A DNA stretch of 64,000 bases from Spongilla lacustris (taxonomy: Eukaryota > Porifera > Demospongiae > Spongillida > Spongillidae). Location of the stretch: NCBI GenBank assembly GCA_949361645.1, contig OX442415.1:6064023-6128022 (forward strand), in the 5' to 3' direction. The notes under the pieces are model-generated. The model made no database searches and was not told the DNA's origin. It saw only the letters and a list, made by a program, of their open reading frames with translations. Below are positions 1 through 13,098 of the stretch, one piece after another. Each line of letters begins with the position of its first letter. The stretch's first letter is position 1. The translations under genes and the position numbers were made by a program.

Positions 1-74
1 TTAAATTTGGTGTGCAATACAACTATAACAGTTCAATCTATAGTTTTGTTAAGAGTGCTACCATAAGTGCTTAC

Positions 75-2326
75 TAAATTGATTTCTGTGAAAAATGTAT
101 TCAGTTGTATTTCCAATCCCAGCTCCATTAATTGCAGCAAACATCAACAGAATTGGATCACCATAGTCCATGATGGTCATATTTGAACCATTTAGTGAAG
201 GGTCAGTGAAATCAACTGATGAGGTACATGTCCTTGGGAAGGTACAGTCTGGATCACTGGGGATGGTCTTACATTTATATATGGTGATATTGGTACACAG
301 GGTGTAATTGAAAATAGCAGGATAGTAGCCTGTGACGTCGAGAGAAAAGGGAGCACCCCAGGACAGTATGAATGTTGTATTTTTGATGACTGCTAAGAAG
401 TTGTATGGAGCATCAAGTGGACCTATTAAGTTAATAGCAAATGCAGGCCATTTGACTAATGATACAAATGCAATACTTTGTAGAAACTCAATGAAACCCA
501 GTATACCAATTTGTTATGTATTTCATAACACGAACACAAAAGTGGTGAAAATACTAATGATAAGCATGTGGGCATTGCTAAGATCATAGTGATCAATTTA
601 GGATAATGTATAGAACAGGCAAAACAGGTAACCTCGCAATATGTGCTTATAAATTCATTATTCATATGTATGAACAGAGAGTACAAGTGATTGATAGTGC
701 CTATTGCCTATTGAGAACGGATAAAGAAAGTGCCAACATCTTTCCTCATCCATCCTGCCCTCATCTCAACCATTTACAGGTGCACACTGGACCTGACAAT
801 AGCTCAGCATCCTGTGTGATCCACATCCCACTACTCTGTGGCACTAGAGGCGATGCCCCTTTGTGTAGATTTCATTGTTTTCATTTGTTGGTTCTTAAAT
901 AGCTTGATCGACTAGTGTTTCAGGTATTCCCTTACTGGAATCAGTAAATTGTCCACCTGGGGTAAATTGCAGCATATACTTTTGCCCATTGATACAACTC
1001 TGCTGGGCTAAGCCCAAACCAGTGTTGTCCTATAACAGAGCTATGGATCTGATGAGTATTCATTAAACTATTTGCACTGTTGGTGCCAAAACTTGACCAT
1101 GTTATTGAAGGCATGAAAGAACTATATGTAATATCTTACAAAACATAATACGATTATTTCCCTCCTTGTTCAACTATGTGACGCAGAAACTTTACAGATG
1201 ACTGGTGAAACACAGATTTCTCTCAGTTAAATTTCACCGTAGCATACATAATTCACAAAACACCCTATTATCAGTGAAATGATTTCTCCAAACAAGAGCA
1301 GCCAGCTAGGGTACATGTACTTTAATATATTAATTATTTCAGGCATGGGCAGTGGAATGAGAAATGGAGGAATGCTTGCATTGAAATGTATGGCTGATTA
1401 AAAATTCATTCCAAGATATCCACAAATAAAATCATACTAGTGCTCGGTACACGTTCCCACATAAAAATGCAATTAGAATTTTTTTTGCCATTTTGTATAG
1501 ACATTAATGGAGTGTGGGAAAGCTAGGTCCTGATTAGTTTTGACCTCACAGGTCTTGCCATCTCCACAGAAGGTCAAATCTGTTGCTGTACGGCAGATTG
1601 AATCTATGCACCTGATGAGAGTTCCTAGAGAGTTACTAGCAATTCACACCAGATGTAATCAAGATCAGTCCTAACCCTTTTGCTATGCTCAGGATGTTAC
1701 TTATTTAGGTTCCTAATTACATGGCCTCACTGTCTAACACCTATTGCATCTATTGAGTTATTCGTATTCTCACCTTGAATGGTCAGATTAGCTGGTTCAC
1801 TTGTCTGTATATTGCTGAAACTGATATCTATCACTTTACAGATCACTTCTGTATTATTGTTGGTAGAATTAGATGGGATGTAGAGACTAGATGCGACCAC
1901 ACCTCCAGTGGGTGTTGAAGGGACAACTCTTATTCCCCTTTTTACATGTACTGCATTATAACCACTTCGATTCAAATACCAGCCAACTGCATATCCATCT
2001 CCAGAACAGCAGAAAACAGCTGAAGCATTGTTCTCAAATACTGTGTAGTTCCCTTGAGGTGAGAGGACTACATAGCCAGTAATACCTAAAGATGGCAAAT
2101 ATATGGTACATGTGTTGTGATAGAGTAATAAATTTGTACATGGTTATGGTGTTGCAATTTTAATGAAAAATCTAATAACAGTAAGGTTTTCAAAGATGAA
2201 AGGGTTGTTGACAAAGCATCTAATGCATGGCTATGTCAGCTCCCTTGTGAGGAATATAATAATAAGATTGTACTTACTTTTACGGTGTAGGCACAACATC
2301 AAGTAGAAAGCAGTCCTCAATTGCAT
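75..2326 (-). CDS. Ig-FN3 transmembrane receptor, copy A (3' part beyond window)
   Basis: This is the left-most copy of a duplicated surface-receptor gene, read on the minus strand. Three coding exons are visible. The signal-peptide exon is 2278-2326, the Ig-like exon 1774-2085 (312 nt) and the FN3-like exon 75-422 (348 nt). Each has AG before and GT after it, and all junctions are phase 1, so the frame runs through. The usual family start codon has become TTG, but an ATG two codons upstream (2326) is in frame and gives MQLRTAFYLMLCLHRK as a signal peptide. The Ig domain shows Cys, then GWYLN, then a second Cys before KV, with many N-glycosylation sites. The FN3 exon is stop-free although it has no internal start. 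Stalk, membrane and tail exons should lie left of base 1, judging by copy B, where the next intron is 118 bp. Function is unknown; adhesion or recognition is inferred. Confidence 0.72.
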
Positions 2327-3292
2327 CTATGATGTAAAGTATCTATGTATGATTAGGACATGTATGTACACATCTAGTTTAGCACAATCAAAGTCGTTTT
2401 AAACAAGCTGTGTATAAAAAAGTATGTACCCTATCATAAATCATTTTCAGCACTTCTGCATGTGACAGTAACCAAACACTAAATGACCATATTGGACCAC
2501 CAGAAGTGGTATTACGTCAAAAAGAAAATTACCATCATACAATGTATTTGAGCCAATGTCATTTTAAGTCATGCACCACACATAAATGTGCTAGAAGTGT
2601 GATTATGTGACTTTGTAACTCATGAGAATAACAGACAACATATTAATATACACATTGGGGCACTGATGCCATGGGAATACTCATCTATAATACCTGAAAT
2701 AAATTAATTTGCTGAACTGTAACAGACAGTATGATTCAATTCATGCATAAACATAATAGTCTGTTTATCTCGTCTGTGGAACAAAACGAGGGCAAAAAGA
2801 TGACTTTTTCTTGTAATTTTATAATCTACCTATGTATCCTCTGGTGCTGGTAAACATTGTTCTCTTTCTAGTACAAGTAATGGAAATCAAGTTGTATTAG
2901 AGCCAGATAGGAATCACGTTGAAATAAGCTGAAATTGGGGACCACAGCAAAGGGAGGGGCATTGTGGCCTTCGTAATGATAAGGGAACGTCTAAGAGCTA
3001 CAGGATATTCACACATAAATATTCGTACCAGTACGTGGCTAGAATGTCGATTCATCCAGTCCCATGTGATGTAGCGCTTATATTCTGTACACAAGTTACA
3101 TTGTCAAAACTATTTCGAAAAAAAGCGTCAATATGACGTAGACTTGGATGTACATGTGCATCCCCCCATAAGGCATAACATGTCGTGCACTAATATTCGA
3201 GCATATATCATCAATAAAGTTCACAATAAACTATAATAATAATCAGCTCAGAATACACACTCACAAACTGTGCTTGAACTACGTTAGATACG

Positions 3293-3512
3293 TATTCCAC
3301 TGGCGGTCGAGTTATATGCTGCAAGGGGTCCAGAGGCTTTAAAGCTTTCTCACACTTACATGTAGGTACTCATTTAGCCATTCGTGGGAATACCTCTACA
3401 TCTATGGCATTGGCTGACCTCTTTGGGCGTCTCAGCCATTTACTAGTTAGTGCTAATTAGCCTAATCAGGCTAATGCTCGTGCCATTCTGAGTCGTTCCT
3501 ACTCCCACCTTG
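3293..3512 (+). pseudogene. Retroelement 3' coding remnant (PLAVE...RAILSR type)
   Basis: The plus strand reads IPLAVELYAARGPEALKAFSHL and, further on, ADLFGRLSHLLVSAN, then ANARAILSRSY. This pattern (PLAVE, GxEA, then RL.LV.ANA.AIL.R) matches the C-terminal end of reverse-transcriptase-type proteins common in sponge and cnidarian genomes; the family assignment is from memory. An in-frame stop after SAN and loss of the upstream part show it is dead. A near-identical remnant lies at 29769-29975 in the duplicated unit. Confidence 0.5.
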
Positions 3513-3767
3513 TGCAGCAGGTGGATGAACTTTGTGTGTAATTGTTTGTATTGTGTGTGGTTATTAATATATTGGTGAATAGTGATACAATAGTCAACTA
3601 TAAATATGCAGATATCCATTATTGCCCTGAGGATCATATCCCTATAACTCTATCTATGCATCCTTCGCCAATGCGCAATTTGCGAGCGATTATCTAGGTT
3701 TATCTCATTCAGCTGACATCCATTTAGATTCGGAATGCATGGTATGAAATTTTGTACAAATTTAAAG

Positions 3768-5340
3768 GTTATAAACTGTTTTATAAGCATTGATGAACAC
3801 GAGCTTCAATACATAGTACAGCTTTGTTTGTTTCTTTGAACTTTGTTTACTGGGACTTTCATTCAATGCACATATAATAATAATACTGATGGATGCATCT
3901 CATGCATATATATGTACATATATGGACACAGCTTTCGAAATAGAATACAAAATAGGATATACTTCTGTTATTATTTCCTCAGGCATGTTTATCATTATTT
4001 TCCTGATTACATACTAACATAAGCAACCAAAACACATAAATAACAGGAAATGCGTTTGGAATTCAACCCTAGTGAAATGTACTAGTCAATATCAGCTATG
4101 TATACGTGTTGTAATTACAGTTTCAAGAAGACCAAGAAGTATGTTTCTCCCAACTGTTAAAAATGGAAACATACAATAGCAATTTATATGCAGAATCCTG
4201 GTACCTAAAATTCAGACGACATACATCCTTTGATATACAAATTAGCAACAGGCCATGAGAGGTCTTGCTGGCAACAGTGGCAAGGGATAGCGAAGCATAG
4301 AAAGTTTTAAATTAGGGCAGAAGAATATATACCGTACATGACTTTTGATTCTGCAAACCCTTGAGTATATATGCTGCACTCAGTACACTTAATAATAAAA
4401 GGGTGAAAAATACAATGCTAGTGAAAAGGTTATGCAATCGTGGATTTGGTGCAATTTACTTTAATATGCATTTTTAAAAAGAAAACTGGAAACAAGTGAT
4501 TGCAGTAATAGTGAACCAAAATTGATTTTTAAAGGCACAACTGCACAATAACGTAACATTGTGTTGGTAAGGTATACTACGCATATGCTAGGATAAAGAA
4601 TGATGAAAATGTGGTGCAATTACAATGTATATGTTGGCTTTACATAGCACTAGAAAATACTACATCAGACTCACGAAGATTCCATTTGTAGAGCAGCGCA
4701 AAACGGTTATAATTACGCGTTATGTAAGAGCCGGTTTGTTCAAATTGATTGCGCGGACCGAAGCACAAATCAGTATATGGGGTCGAATAACTTTAACATG
4801 CCACGCTTACAAGTGCTACAGTTAGACCCGTTCCTCGAACCTCCTACAATGTACATGTATGTATACGGTTTGTTCCGTATAACGAAGTCTAATTAGCCTA
4901 CATGTAACTGATCTCCAATCTGGCTTCTAACAGTTCTGTTCACTCAACAGATTCATCAGAGAGGAGAAAGGACTTATGCCAGTGGTTGCAATGGTCAAAT
5001 GCAGTGTTCCTGCATACAGCTGTATTGCCTGGGCTAGTATGTTAGCATGTCACTAAAATACTATATGATTTGCTCTGTATATATAGTTTCTCTCGCATCA
5101 AAAATGTGCTCACCTAGCATATGACATGAGGGATGCACTGCTAACAGTTTATGTAGAGGAAATGGGAATATGGCCAATTTTTCATACCTAAAAGGTTTGT
5201 ATACCTATTAATATAAGTACTATAAATGTTATGTTACTCATCATATGCACAGTACATTTTTAAAATGAAATAAATAAAGGGCAATTTTATATTCTACTGT
5301 TTATTCCATACTAAAAGTAAGTAAAGTATTTGCCTATTAA
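3768..5340. repeat. Dispersed repeat / segmental duplication family 2, reference copy
   Basis: This 1.6-kb stretch is found again at about 21395-24545 (interrupted by two insertions), in pieces at 30585-31380, and in shorter copies at 13430-13543, 15650-16330, 32820-33080 and 34155-34450. Diagnostic strings are TACATCAGACTCACG, GAGCAGCGCAAAAC, TTAGACCCGTTCCTCGAACC and TTGCTCTGTATATATAG. No clear coding frame survives across copies. This copy lacks the two insertions seen at 21831 and 23722 and so serves as an empty site for both. The shared TATATATAG string could be a promoter remnant, but nothing else supports that. Confidence 0.75.
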
Positions 5341-5372
5341 TAGCCACATGCAACATTGGTCTACATACACAG

Positions 5373-5803
5373 CTGGCAAAACAGAAGCTTCAATCACCAC
5401 CACAGCCTCCATGCCCATGACATCATCGGTGTCATTGACATCATACAGCACTAGTAGCATGTATTCAACTTAAAAAAGAATTGATGCTTTTGTTGGTAAG
5501 TAGTTTTAATGGTGCATATTTGATGGTCATCCTGTACATACAGTATCTGTGGAGTGTCAATCTTGATTATATTGGCCATTTTGTGTATATGATCTCTGTA
5601 GGTATCTACATGTACATCAAATGTAAGCACAAAGGTACAGTTGGTCACTGATGTGGTGTTCGTTTTATCAGTCCACTTTGATATTGACTAGATCGTTTAC
5701 ATTCAAATGGAAATTGAACCATGCATATGAAGTGGTCAATAAAACCACTTGCTCTGATATCAAGAATATGGAACCATGTCCTGCATATGGAGTGATGCAT
5801 TAG
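5373..5803 (+). pseudogene. Receptor family 3' end (stalk, TM, tail), plus-strand relic
   Basis: This is a plus-strand relative of the last three exons of the minus-strand receptor genes. An AG at 5371-5372 precedes a stalk-like exon reading GKTEASITTTASMPMTSS, which then meets an in-frame TAA after SMYST. The membrane exon (around 5541-5634) lacks the start of its coding sequence and is out of frame. The tail exon ends with the family's final residues before TAG at 5801-5803. No Ig or FN3 exon is found upstream on this strand. It is an inverted, decayed paralogue; 31398-31808 is its sister. Confidence 0.6.
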
Positions 5804-8800
5804 GCAGTCACAAAAATAAAATAAAAATATTAAGTTTATTGTATTTCCAAACTTTTCCTGTGTACAAAAACATGTGTATATGTATGTATATGTTTGTGTA
5901 ATGGTACAAGCCATGTGGTGGTACATTTTGTGGTATACGTACATAACATGTATTTATCTTGTGTTTCAGTTAGACAAAAGGTAGTCATAGTGGCAATGAA
6001 TGAGCCACTGCTACATGTGTTTATGTGTCCTATTTTGTACCAAGCTGAAGATACAATGTGGAGATGGCAGCCATGAGGATTGTGGCTCACCAATGTGTAG
6101 TCAATCTGTGATGTTCTAGTACTGTAGACTGATCAGATACATGTAGAAGATGGGATGTAAATATGTGGTTGCCATTAGAAACAATTATGCTTTTTGTGTT
6201 TTGTTTTAATGCAACCATTCCCAGAACAATAATACAATGAGAAAACCCCCTGGCGGTTCAGTAAATAATCTTTACTTTTCTTCTACTCAAGACATTTATT
6301 TCGTCATTTTGTTGTTTATGTTTCTTGTTTTTCTGTGCTTGTTGTAATGGTTTTTCAACGTAAATTTTATTGTGAATTTTCAGTTCTTTTGATGCTCGTC
6401 GCTTTTTTCCATGGCCCTATTGTACGAAGCCATGACCTTACCAGCAATTCCACCACCTTTCTATACATACATGTAGATAGCAGTAACCCATAGTTTGCAT
6501 GTCTGGGCCTAAGGCTTATTGTTATGTCAATGAAGGTACTAGGTGGTGCCTTTACAAAGACAATCTTAATGGCACACCTTGTACTCCATTATACCCTCAT
6601 AATGGATACAAAAGCTTTGCAGACTGACCTGCAGGCATACACAGGTGGTACGTAGTTGTGGCTGTACATGTGTGCTCAGTCTCAGAAGAAGTGCTGGTGC
6701 ATTTTTAGAACTGTGTGTGTATGTACGACATGCAAGAAAGTGTCAACACCTGTAGTAATTGAATGTGGCTGCTCATGACAGATTGTAAAGGGGGGGGGGG
6801 GGGGGGGGGGGGGGGGGATTATTACAACCCCCAACATGTGAAAATCAAGATGTTACCAATAACTCTGCAGCTGGCAGAATTTTTAAAAGTAGTACTTCGA
6901 TGTAATGGTAACATAAAAAGGTATAGCTCTATGTATACATCCAGGTAGCCTTGCTGTACAGTCAAACCACAATTTAGTATGTAACATCATTAAAGATGTG
7001 CTGATTTCAATCATGCATGGATTTCTCTTGTGGATTTCATTATCAATATTTTAATATTCTTGTGTATATATGTATATAATTTATATAATAATCATGGTTA
7101 TATTATACATATATAATCATCCATGCACGGCAGGTCATATTGTTTCTTTGTGTGATATCCATATATACACACATGTACATGTACATGAATATACCGGCCA
7201 CAGTACATACATGTAATAACATGAGTTGACACGAAAAAAGATCATACATTGTGTGCTTGCTGTGAATAAGTCTTGGTACTGGTGTGTGTGTATGTGTGTG
7301 AGTGTGTATGTGTGCATGTGTGTACACATAGTGTTTGTATGTATGTGTGTGTTTTTGTGTGCGTATAATTGTCCATGTGTGCAATCAATGTAATATGTAT
7401 GGCTTCTAGGTGGTCAGTACACCCACCTGCCAAGTATTGCATCATGTATCGTGCAGTGCTGTGTAAGCTCAGCAGAAGAAACATATAAAAACCAATGAAG
7501 CAAATTGCCATCAGCTTAGTATATATAATGGAAACTATTAACACTCACAATTCTACACTGAAGCATGCATACCGTAATGTCATTACACATGGTCTTTCCT
7601 ATATAGATTGACCCTATACATTGGTACCACTTTAAATTTTTGGATTTAGACAACTTATAGCCCTGTAAATGACTGTAATTCTATTTCTACAAAGATTTCC
7701 AACTCTAGCTAACCCACATTTCATTCCAGACAGCTCAGTCTAATAGTATCTGCAAGCATCCAACTTATTTAGTTATGTTCTTATTTCACTTTCAAATCAT
7801 GATACAAGAACTGATGTGATTATCCCATGCTGACAATAGCAGTACACCTTGTGGTTAAGTAATCAATTAGTTCGCTGCACTTGTAATGTTCATATTTGAC
7901 AAGGCTGATAACATGGTGAGAACTTCAACTTGAAATGGTTTACAATGTATTATGGTACACACCCTATTTTGTGACGCCAACATGGGCATTAGATATAAAA
8001 AATCAACTGATGCTGATGATGAATGCATACATATACATCCTCCATGACTTGAAGTCAACTACAACGGAAAACATCCTGATGACATCATGATTTGCTGACT
8101 GTGGCACCCTGCAGGTGTTGTTGGTAGTCAGGCGGAGGACCTGATGAAGGTCAAGTCAAGCAGTATGTGGTTAAGTACTTCTGTGCCACTGACTACCAAC
8201 TGTTTTGCAAGCCTTTTGCTGACTTTCAAGTCGCAATTGTTCCATTAAATGGTGGCTATTTCCGCCAAGCATGCATATGCATTACTTGTTCACTGACATT
8301 TATTTCAAAAGGGTATTAATTAAGTGTGTCTACAGCACATTTTGGCTGAATGGAAATGCTAATGATTCAGCAATATATGTAACAATAGTTATGTACCATG
8401 GTGTAATAAATGATAAAGCATGGCATAACTGTGGCTGAGTTTATGGTTCCACACAAACATCACAGTGAACAGCCTTAGCAGCTGTTGTGCACAGTCCTTA
8501 GCAGCTGGGAAAACATGCTCCTGTACACATGTACAGTTATGCAAACATGAATCACAATGTAATTCAAACCAGGGCCTGCTAGTCTGCAGCTTTTACACTA
8601 TTACATGAAGATGTTGATTTTCAGAGAACTTGAATATTATGACTATATATGCATTAGTATCAACACGGCGTCATTCTTGCATTACATAATGTGAGATGAA
8701 GAAACAAAAATGCATTCTCTGTACTGTTTGAGGGTAGCAGTGCCCTAACAAACTATAGCTAGCTCTAGAACAGGTCACATGCTTGCAGCACCTGTGCATG

Positions 8801-8817
8801 TGCTATCAATGTGTGTA
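5804..8817. other. Intergenic stretch, no gene recognised
   Basis: Only short frames without family resemblance are present. The stretch holds a run of 28 G (6790-6817) and a TG-rich imperfect microsatellite around 7280-7374. I see no conserved exon, and no transposon ends that I could pair. Confidence 0.5.
6790..6817. repeat. Poly-G tract (28 nt)
   Basis: An uninterrupted run of G on the plus strand. It is length-unstable and prone to quadruplex formation, and its exact length may be a sequencing artefact. Confidence 0.9.
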
Positions 8818-9400
8818 CATCTCACAATCTGACCAAGCCAAGTGTGATCACATCATGCCAAGATGACATGCTTAATACAATAGTCAGTCACAACTAATTG
8901 GATCTAGTATTAGAAAGGTTGCTTGAAGGAAGGAGGTGGGAGGAGGGTGAGATGAGGGAGAGAGTGAGGTGCAGACACTATGGTGGCCTGAATGGTTTTT
9001 AATAAACGTTTCTCTTCCCCCTCACAACATGTGTTCTGTTGGTGTTATATGTATATCTTAGGAAGAAACATGTATCAAAGAATGTGTGCCTTCAAGGATG
9101 GATGTGCTGTATTGTGTTCACCTTATCCTCCCCAGGAAGGGCCCTAGCAACAGGATGTTATGATGGAGCATGTTGATGCCGCATGTGTATGAGTATTGTT
9201 GGCCCGAGAGTTGTCATGGATTACATGCATGTACATGTATGGTGTACAGTGTACATGCACATGTGATTTTTTACATGAATACATATAAAACAAGTGTCCT
9301 CTCAGTCAATTAATTGTATTTTATCGATAGACCTTTAATTTTGGTATCGCCTTAGGATTTAGCTGGGCAGTGCAATCATAGGTTTAATTTAAAAGAAAAG
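8818..9400. repeat. Duplicated flank of receptor unit B (pairs with 25236-25800)
   Basis: The segment starting TCTCACAATCTGACCAAGCC is repeated nearly base for base at 25236 onward, including GGAGGTGGGAGGAGGGTGAG and the GCATGTACATGTATGG motif. It lies downstream of the 3' end of receptor copy B, as its partner does for copy C. The duplication therefore includes the 3' flank as well as the genes. No coding content is recognised. Confidence 0.8.
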
Positions 9401-9458
9401 TAAACTGTGATTTGTTTCGTATATCCACTTCATCATATACATACTACCTGTTGGGGTG

Positions 9459-9675
9459 GACATGCATTCCACTGGCTGTCGAGACCTTCTGCAATTGGGG
9501 TAAGGAGGCTCATCTAACTTTTTCTAGGTTGGCATCCCACCTTTCAATCATCTTGTCCTCTTCTAAACCTTGTGTCTTGGTGAATATTTACAGCATGCTG
9601 AACATGACTTTGGTCAAATCCATTGCCAGAGCCATCTTGGCAAGGGAGCTCCTGCCATCATCACTGTTGTAGAAT
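9459..9675 (+). pseudogene. Retroelement 3' coding remnant
   Basis: The frame reads CIPLAVETFCNWGKEAH, then FSRLASHLS, then NMTLVKSIARAILARELLP, and stops at TAG. It belongs to the same C-terminal retroelement pattern (PLAVE, WGKEA, RLA.L, LV...ARAIL.R) as 3293, 29769 and 30243, but is clearly a different subfamily. No reverse transcriptase core remains upstream, so this is a 5'-truncated fragment, as is typical of LINE-like insertions. Confidence 0.5.
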
Positions 9676-10257
9676 TACTATAGGTGTAGTTTGTAATAAT
9701 AATAATAATAATATTACTGTAGGTAGTAGCATATTAATTATGTTTTCCATTTGTGTATTCTCCTGTATCTTTGTATAATTTTAAATAATAATTAAAAATA
9801 ATAATAAATAAATACAACTGATTTTTTTTTCTTAAATGCAGTAACATATTCATACACGACATATACTCTTTTTATTACTACAGTCATCAGTCTATCGTGT
9901 ATTATGTATCGTAACAATATATGGTGGCATCTCATATTGCAACCCAATGCAACTGCACTGGATCCATGAATAGTGCTTGGAAGTGTAGGAATTAGATATC
10001 ACGATTGCTACAAAGCACACAAGGTAGGAATTTTGCACAGGTACATTTAGTGTAGAGTGGTTGATTTTAGATACTCAAATACTTGGTTTACATCTACACA
10101 TGCATAACAATTAATTAACGAACTAGCACCAGCATTTTATAAAATATATTACCATCAGCTGTGCTCTTGTACATCACAAGAGCATATGCAGTAACAAATC
10201 CACACACTAGTGTAATCTTTCTATGTGCTACTGTCATCAGACTATGATTGTGGATGC

Positions 10258-12813
10258 CTAATGCACCACTCCATATGCAGGACATGGTTCCATATTCTTG
10301 ATATCAGAGGGAGTCCTTTTGTTGACCACTTCATATGCATGGTTCTCTTCCATTTGAATGTTCTCCAAATGATCTGTGCAATATCATAGTGTATATAACT
10401 CAAATACAACATCACGTTCTATAACTGTACCTTTTTTGTGTTTGCATTTGATGTATATACCCACACTGACCACACCCACAATAGCTGATATTATTAGTAC
10501 TATAACTCCACTGATTGCTCCATAGACTACTGCATGTACATACAGGATGCAACAATGGTTAAAACATACACTTGATATATGAATAGTACATGTACATTAC
10601 CTTACCAATAGTATTACTTGTTTTTGAATTTGAATATGTGATACTTGTACTGTATGATGTCAATGACACCAATGATGTCATGGGCAAGGTGATTGCAACC
10701 TCTGTTTGCTTTCCTGTACAAGAACATGTATTATTGCACAATTTATAATGCAGTGTACATGTAGTTAAATTTTGTGTGCAATACAATTTTAATCTATAGT
10801 TTTGTTAAGAGTGCTACCATAAAGTACTTACTAAATTGATTTCTGTGATAAATGTATTCAGTTGTATTTCCAATCCCAGCGCCATTCATTGCAGCAAATA
10901 TGAATACAATTGTATCACCATAGTCCATGATGGTCTTATTTGTACCATTTAGTGAAGGGTCAGTGAAATCAACTGATGAGGTACATGTCCTTGGGAAGGT
11001 ACAGTCTGGATCACTGGGGATGGTCTTACATCCATATATGGTGATATTGGTACACAGGGTGTAATTGAATATATCCAGGGAGTAACCAGTGACATGAAGA
11101 GAGAAAGGAGCACCCCAGGACAGTATGAATGTGGTGTTTTTGATGGCTGCTGAGAAGTTGTATGGAGCATCCAGTGGACCTATTAAGGTTATGGTATATG
11201 TAGAAAATAACACATTATACATTGTAGAAGCTCAATGAGGTCCCGTATACCAATTCATTATGTATTTAATAACCCAAAAACATAAGTGGAGCAAATGTTA
11301 ATGATACACATGTGGTCATTGCTAAGACCATAGTGATCAACGTATAGAAGGTAACCTGGAAAATATTTGCTGATAAATTCACTATTCATTTGTGCGAACA
11401 GAGAATACAAGTGATTGCTGCTGCTTATTGCCTGTAAAGAATAGTTAATCTAAGTTCCAACGTTATTTTCTCATATGTTTTGCCCTCACCATCTCAACAT
11501 GTACAGGTCATGATTTTATTGAAGGCATGAAACAACTTGACGAATCTTGATAATATCTTACATAACTTAACATGGTAAGACTTGGCAAGGCATTGCAGTG
11601 GTTCTGTTTTATTTGGATCAGCATTGATCCCTTCTTGGTCAACTATGTTACCCAGAAATTAACCGATAACTGGTGAAACACAGGATGCTCTCAGTTAAAG
11701 TTCACTTGAGCTTCCAGAGTTCACTAACTACCCTTGGCTATGATCTGTATATTGATGTCTCCAAACAAGAGCAGTCAGCTATGGTACATTAATATTTTCA
11801 TGATTTCAGGGATGGATAGTGGAAGGTTTCTATACACTTTCAAAAAATGTGTGACTAATTATAAATTAATTGCAAGACAAGAAGATTTACACATATACTG
11901 GTAAAAATAATGATGGAGCTTGGTGCAGGTTCCCATGTAAATGTGATACACATTAATGGAGCATGGGGAACCTAGGTCTTGGTTACTTTCTCACTTCTGG
12001 CCTCACAGGTCTTGCCATCCCCACTGGAAGGCCAAATTTGAGTCCCTGGGACTGTTATTTACACCAGATGTAATCAAGAACAGTCCTAAGACAGTTAGTA
12101 TGCATTTGTATTATGTATGCATGAACTATCACAAGTTTAGTCATGCCCTTTTGCTATGCTCAGGATGCTATAAATTTAGGTTCTTAATCACATGGGCTCA
12201 TGTCTAACATCTATTGCATCTATTGCATCTAAACAGTGTACAATTGAGTTATAGTATTCTCACCTTGAATGATCAGATTAGCTGGTTCACTGGTCTGTAA
12301 ATTGGTGAAAGTGGCATCTATCACTTTGCAGAACACTTCTGTGTTGTTGGTTATAGTGTTGGTAGAATTAGATGGGATGGAGAGACTAGATGAGACCACA
12401 GTAGTAGGTGGATTGGGGACTACTCTTATTCCCATTTGTGCATGTACTGCATTATAAGGACTTCCATTCAAATACCAGCCAACTGCATATCCATCTCCAG
12501 AACAGTAGAAAATAGCTGAAGCATTGTTCTCAAATACTGTGTAATTCCCTTGAGGTGAGAGGACTACATAGCCAGTAGTACCTGAAGATGGGAAATATGT
12601 TACATGTGTTATGATAGAGCAATAACATTTGTTCAGTGTTATGGTGTTACATTTTAAAAGAAAAATCTAATAACAGTAAGGTTTTCAATGATGAAAGGGT
12701 CGTCGACAAAGCATCTAATGCATGGCTATGTCAGCTCCCTTGTGGGGAGTATAATAATAATTGTACTTACTTTTAAGGTGTAGACACAACATCAAGTAGA
12801 AAGCAGTCCTCAT
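10258..12813 (-). CDS. Ig-FN3 transmembrane receptor, copy B (complete, six exons)
   Basis: This is the best-preserved member of the local receptor family. Minus-strand coding exons are 12771-12813 (signal peptide MRTAFYLMLCLHLK), 12264-12581 (Ig-like), 10832-11179 (FN3-like), 10606-10713 (stalk), 10431-10529 (transmembrane) and 10258-10373 (tail, TAG at 10258-10260). All introns have GT/AG borders. Every exon ends in phase 1, and the exons sum to 1032 nt, or 343 aa. The Ig domain has Cys in FYCSGDG, GWYLN, and Cys in VFCKV; the FN3 exon has LSWGAPF and four Cys; both carry many N-x-S/T sites. The membrane helix VIVLIISAIVGVVSVGIYI is followed by KCKHKK. The short tail has AYEVV and AYGVV, two Y-x-x-V motifs suited to sorting or phosphotyrosine binding. 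It is likely a type I plasma-membrane recognition or adhesion protein. Domain calls are solid; ligand and signalling are unknown. Confidence 0.8.
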
Positions 12814-12943
12814 TTGTATCTATGATGTAAAGTATCTATGTATGATTAGGACATGTATGTAGACATCTAGTTCAAACAATCAAAGTCGTTTTAAACAAGC
12901 TGTGTATAAAATGTATGTGCATAGGCTGCCCGTATTGTTTAGA

Positions 12944-13098
12944 TGACGATGGCGTTGGTGTCTGTGACGACGGTTACATTGGAGTGAACGAGGACTTTTA
13001 TGAATGCGATGTTAGCACGGGCGGAGGCACTGGTGACGTTGAGGTGCTATTGATGATGATGGTTCTAGGAAAAACAATAGCGCTTGAGAAGAACATAG
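12944..13098 (+). other. Orphan exon-like acidic Cys/Gly-rich segment
   Basis: Just upstream of receptor copy B, on the opposite strand, a GC-richer block follows a TTGTTTAG acceptor-like string and ends before GTAGGTACT. It reads DDGVGVCDDGYIGVNEDFYE and then CDVSTGGGTGD, resembling an EGF-like or other Cys-rich extracellular module. Base composition is unlike its neighbours. No partner exons were found, so it may be a captured or remnant exon. Confidence is low. Confidence 0.25.
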
